From an uncultured Clostridia bacterium (lineage in GTDB: Bacteria; Bacillota; Clostridia; Lachnospirales; Lachnospiraceae): a stretch of DNA of 5,495 nucleotides. Under the pieces are notes generated by a model. It was not told the DNA's origin, ran no database searches, and was given only the letters and a program-made list of their open reading frames with translations. Location: assembly GCA_945622055.1 (NCBI GenBank), contig CALZBV010000165.1, positions 1 to 5,495 of the forward strand, read 5' to 3'. This document shows positions 4,471-5,495 of the stretch, in pieces (position 1 is the stretch's first letter; each line of letters starts with the position of its first letter). Both the position numbers and the translations under genes were made by a program.

Positions 4471-5495
4471 CTACTTACTGCAAAGTTCAATCGTAAGGTT
4501 CTGTGCACTCTTTACGTTAAACGGCTTTGTAGCGCCGGTTACCATTACCGAAATTCGCTCTCCGTTTCTGGTTGCCGTTACCGTTATCTCCGGCTCGGCA
4601 TTCTTCGAATAAACCGTGCATTCTGCGGTTTTTCCGTCCTCAAGCCCATAGATTGTGAAGGTTACCCCATCGGCATAGTCATACACCACAGACTTTTCAA
4701 ATGCGCCTGTTGCCAGAATGGAATTCGGCTTCGCATAAAGCGGCATTCCAAAATAATCATACTTCTTTGAATACCAGCTTCCGCCCGAAAGCTCCTCTCC
4801 GGTCTGAATGTCTGTCCAGCTTCCGCTTCCCGGAAGGTAGAACTCACAAATGCCATCCTCACGAAATACCGGTGCAACCAGCAGGGAATCACCAAGCATG
4901 TACTGCGTATCCAGCGTAAGTGCGGCTCTGTCATAAGAGTAATCCACAATCATCGCACGCATCATCGGAACACCGGTTTCGTGTGTCTTTACCGCATTTG
5001 CAAACAAATATGGCATCAGTCTTCCCTTTAAGTTTACAAAGTGCCGGGAAACCTCACAGCTCTCCTCATCAAACTTCCACGGCACACGGTAGGATGCATT
5101 TCCGTGGTAACGGGAATGCGTCGACATCAGTCCGAAGGCAGTCCAACGCTTATAAAGGTCCGGAGAACCGGTTTCCTCAAAGCCGGAAATATCATGAGAG
5201 AAGAAACCAAAGCCGGAAAGACAGAGAGACAAGCCACCTCTGAGCGTCTCCCACATGGATTCATAGTTGGAGAAACAGTCACCGCCCCAATGTACCGGGA
5301 ACTGCTGCCCACCAGCCGTTGCAGAACGCGCAAATACACATGCCTCATTCTTTCCCTTTGCTTCCTCTACTGCAGAGAATACTGCCTGATTGTAAAGGAA
5401 GGTGTAGTAGTTGTGCATCTTATACGGATCCGAGCCGTCATAATATACAACATCCGTCGGAATACGCTCACCAAAGTCTGTCTTTACCGCATCCA
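4471..5495 (-). CDS. yicI: GH31 alpha-xylosidase, YicI-like (partial, C-terminal part)
   Basis: About 340 codons of the C-terminal part are visible; the start lies beyond the right edge. The closest family I recognise is E. coli YicI, a glycoside hydrolase family 31 enzyme that releases alpha-xylose from the non-reducing end of xyloglucan-type oligosaccharides such as isoprimeverose. The nucleophile motif KTDFGERIPTD is present, with the Asp codon at 5476-5478. So is the acid/base motif FPVHWGGDCFSNYESM, with the Asp codon at 5278-5280. Further matches are LRGGLSLCLSGFGFFSHDISGFE, YKRWTAFGLMSTHSRYHG, SYRVPW and QYMLGDSLLVAPVF, followed by the beta-rich C-terminal domains. There is no sign of an export signal in the visible part. 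No terminator is apparent before the icd promoter, so some read-through into icd is possible. A different alpha-glycoside substrate cannot be excluded. Confidence 0.93.
   Translation of the reverse strand, partial: DAVKTDFGERIPTDVVYYDGSDPYKMHNYYTFLYNQAVFSAVEEAKGKNEACVFARSATAGGQQFPVHWGGDCFSNYESMWETLRGGLSLCLSGFGFFSHDISGFEETGSPDLYKRWTAFGLMSTHSRYHGNASYRVPWKFDEESCEVSRHFVNLKGRLMPYLFANAVKTHETGVPMMRAMIVDYSYDRAALTLDTQYMLGDSLLVAPVFREDGICEFYLPGSGSWTDIQTGEELSGGSWYSKKYDYFGMPLYAKPNSILATGAFEKSVVYDYADGVTFTIYGLEDGKTAECTVYSKNAEPEITVTATRNGERISVMVTGATKPFNVKSAQNLTIELCSK

Noticed and set aside
4366..4770. Plus-strand frame of 134 codons opposite the GH31 gene end and icd promoter
   Set aside because: It is antisense to a clear glycoside hydrolase, Cys/Arg/Leu-rich, with no family resemblance.

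Overview
The window looks like a chromosomal segment from a low-to-moderate GC Firmicute, most likely a Lachnospiraceae-type clostridium. I infer this from strong AGGAGG-type ribosome binding sites, consensus sigma-A promoters, Rho-independent terminators with U-tracts, and the style of the protein sequences (a eukaryote-like NADP isocitrate dehydrogenase and a stand-alone LUD-domain protein). Every supported gene is on the minus strand, so transcription runs from high to low coordinates.

In transcription order the window holds: the C-terminal part of a GH31 alpha-xylosidase (5493-4471, 5' end outside the window); a consensus promoter and 114-nt leader leading to icd (4272-3064); an icd terminator (3026-2993) that abuts the first-transcribed copy of a 133-bp palindrome-rich repeat (2991-2859); a stretch with no supportable gene (2858-2687) that ends in a strong hairpin overlapping a candidate promoter; a two-gene unit of a DUF402 protein (2622-1990) and a LUD-domain protein (1974-1345); a previously uncalled 35-codon gene (1215-1108) with its own near-perfect promoter, ribosome binding site and terminator; the second, identical repeat copy (1037-905), again abutting a terminator; a GNAT acetyltransferase (848-291); and the start of a P-loop kinase-like protein (199-1, continuing outside).

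The core genes are ordinary metabolism: release of xylose from alpha-xylosides and oxidative decarboxylation of isocitrate to 2-oxoglutarate. The unusual content is between genes. A 133-bp element is present twice with no mismatch, in the same orientation. Each copy is joined to the T-tract of a terminator. A very short gene with complete expression signals sits just before one copy. I saw no tRNA, rRNA, CRISPR array, transposase, integrase or known defence system.
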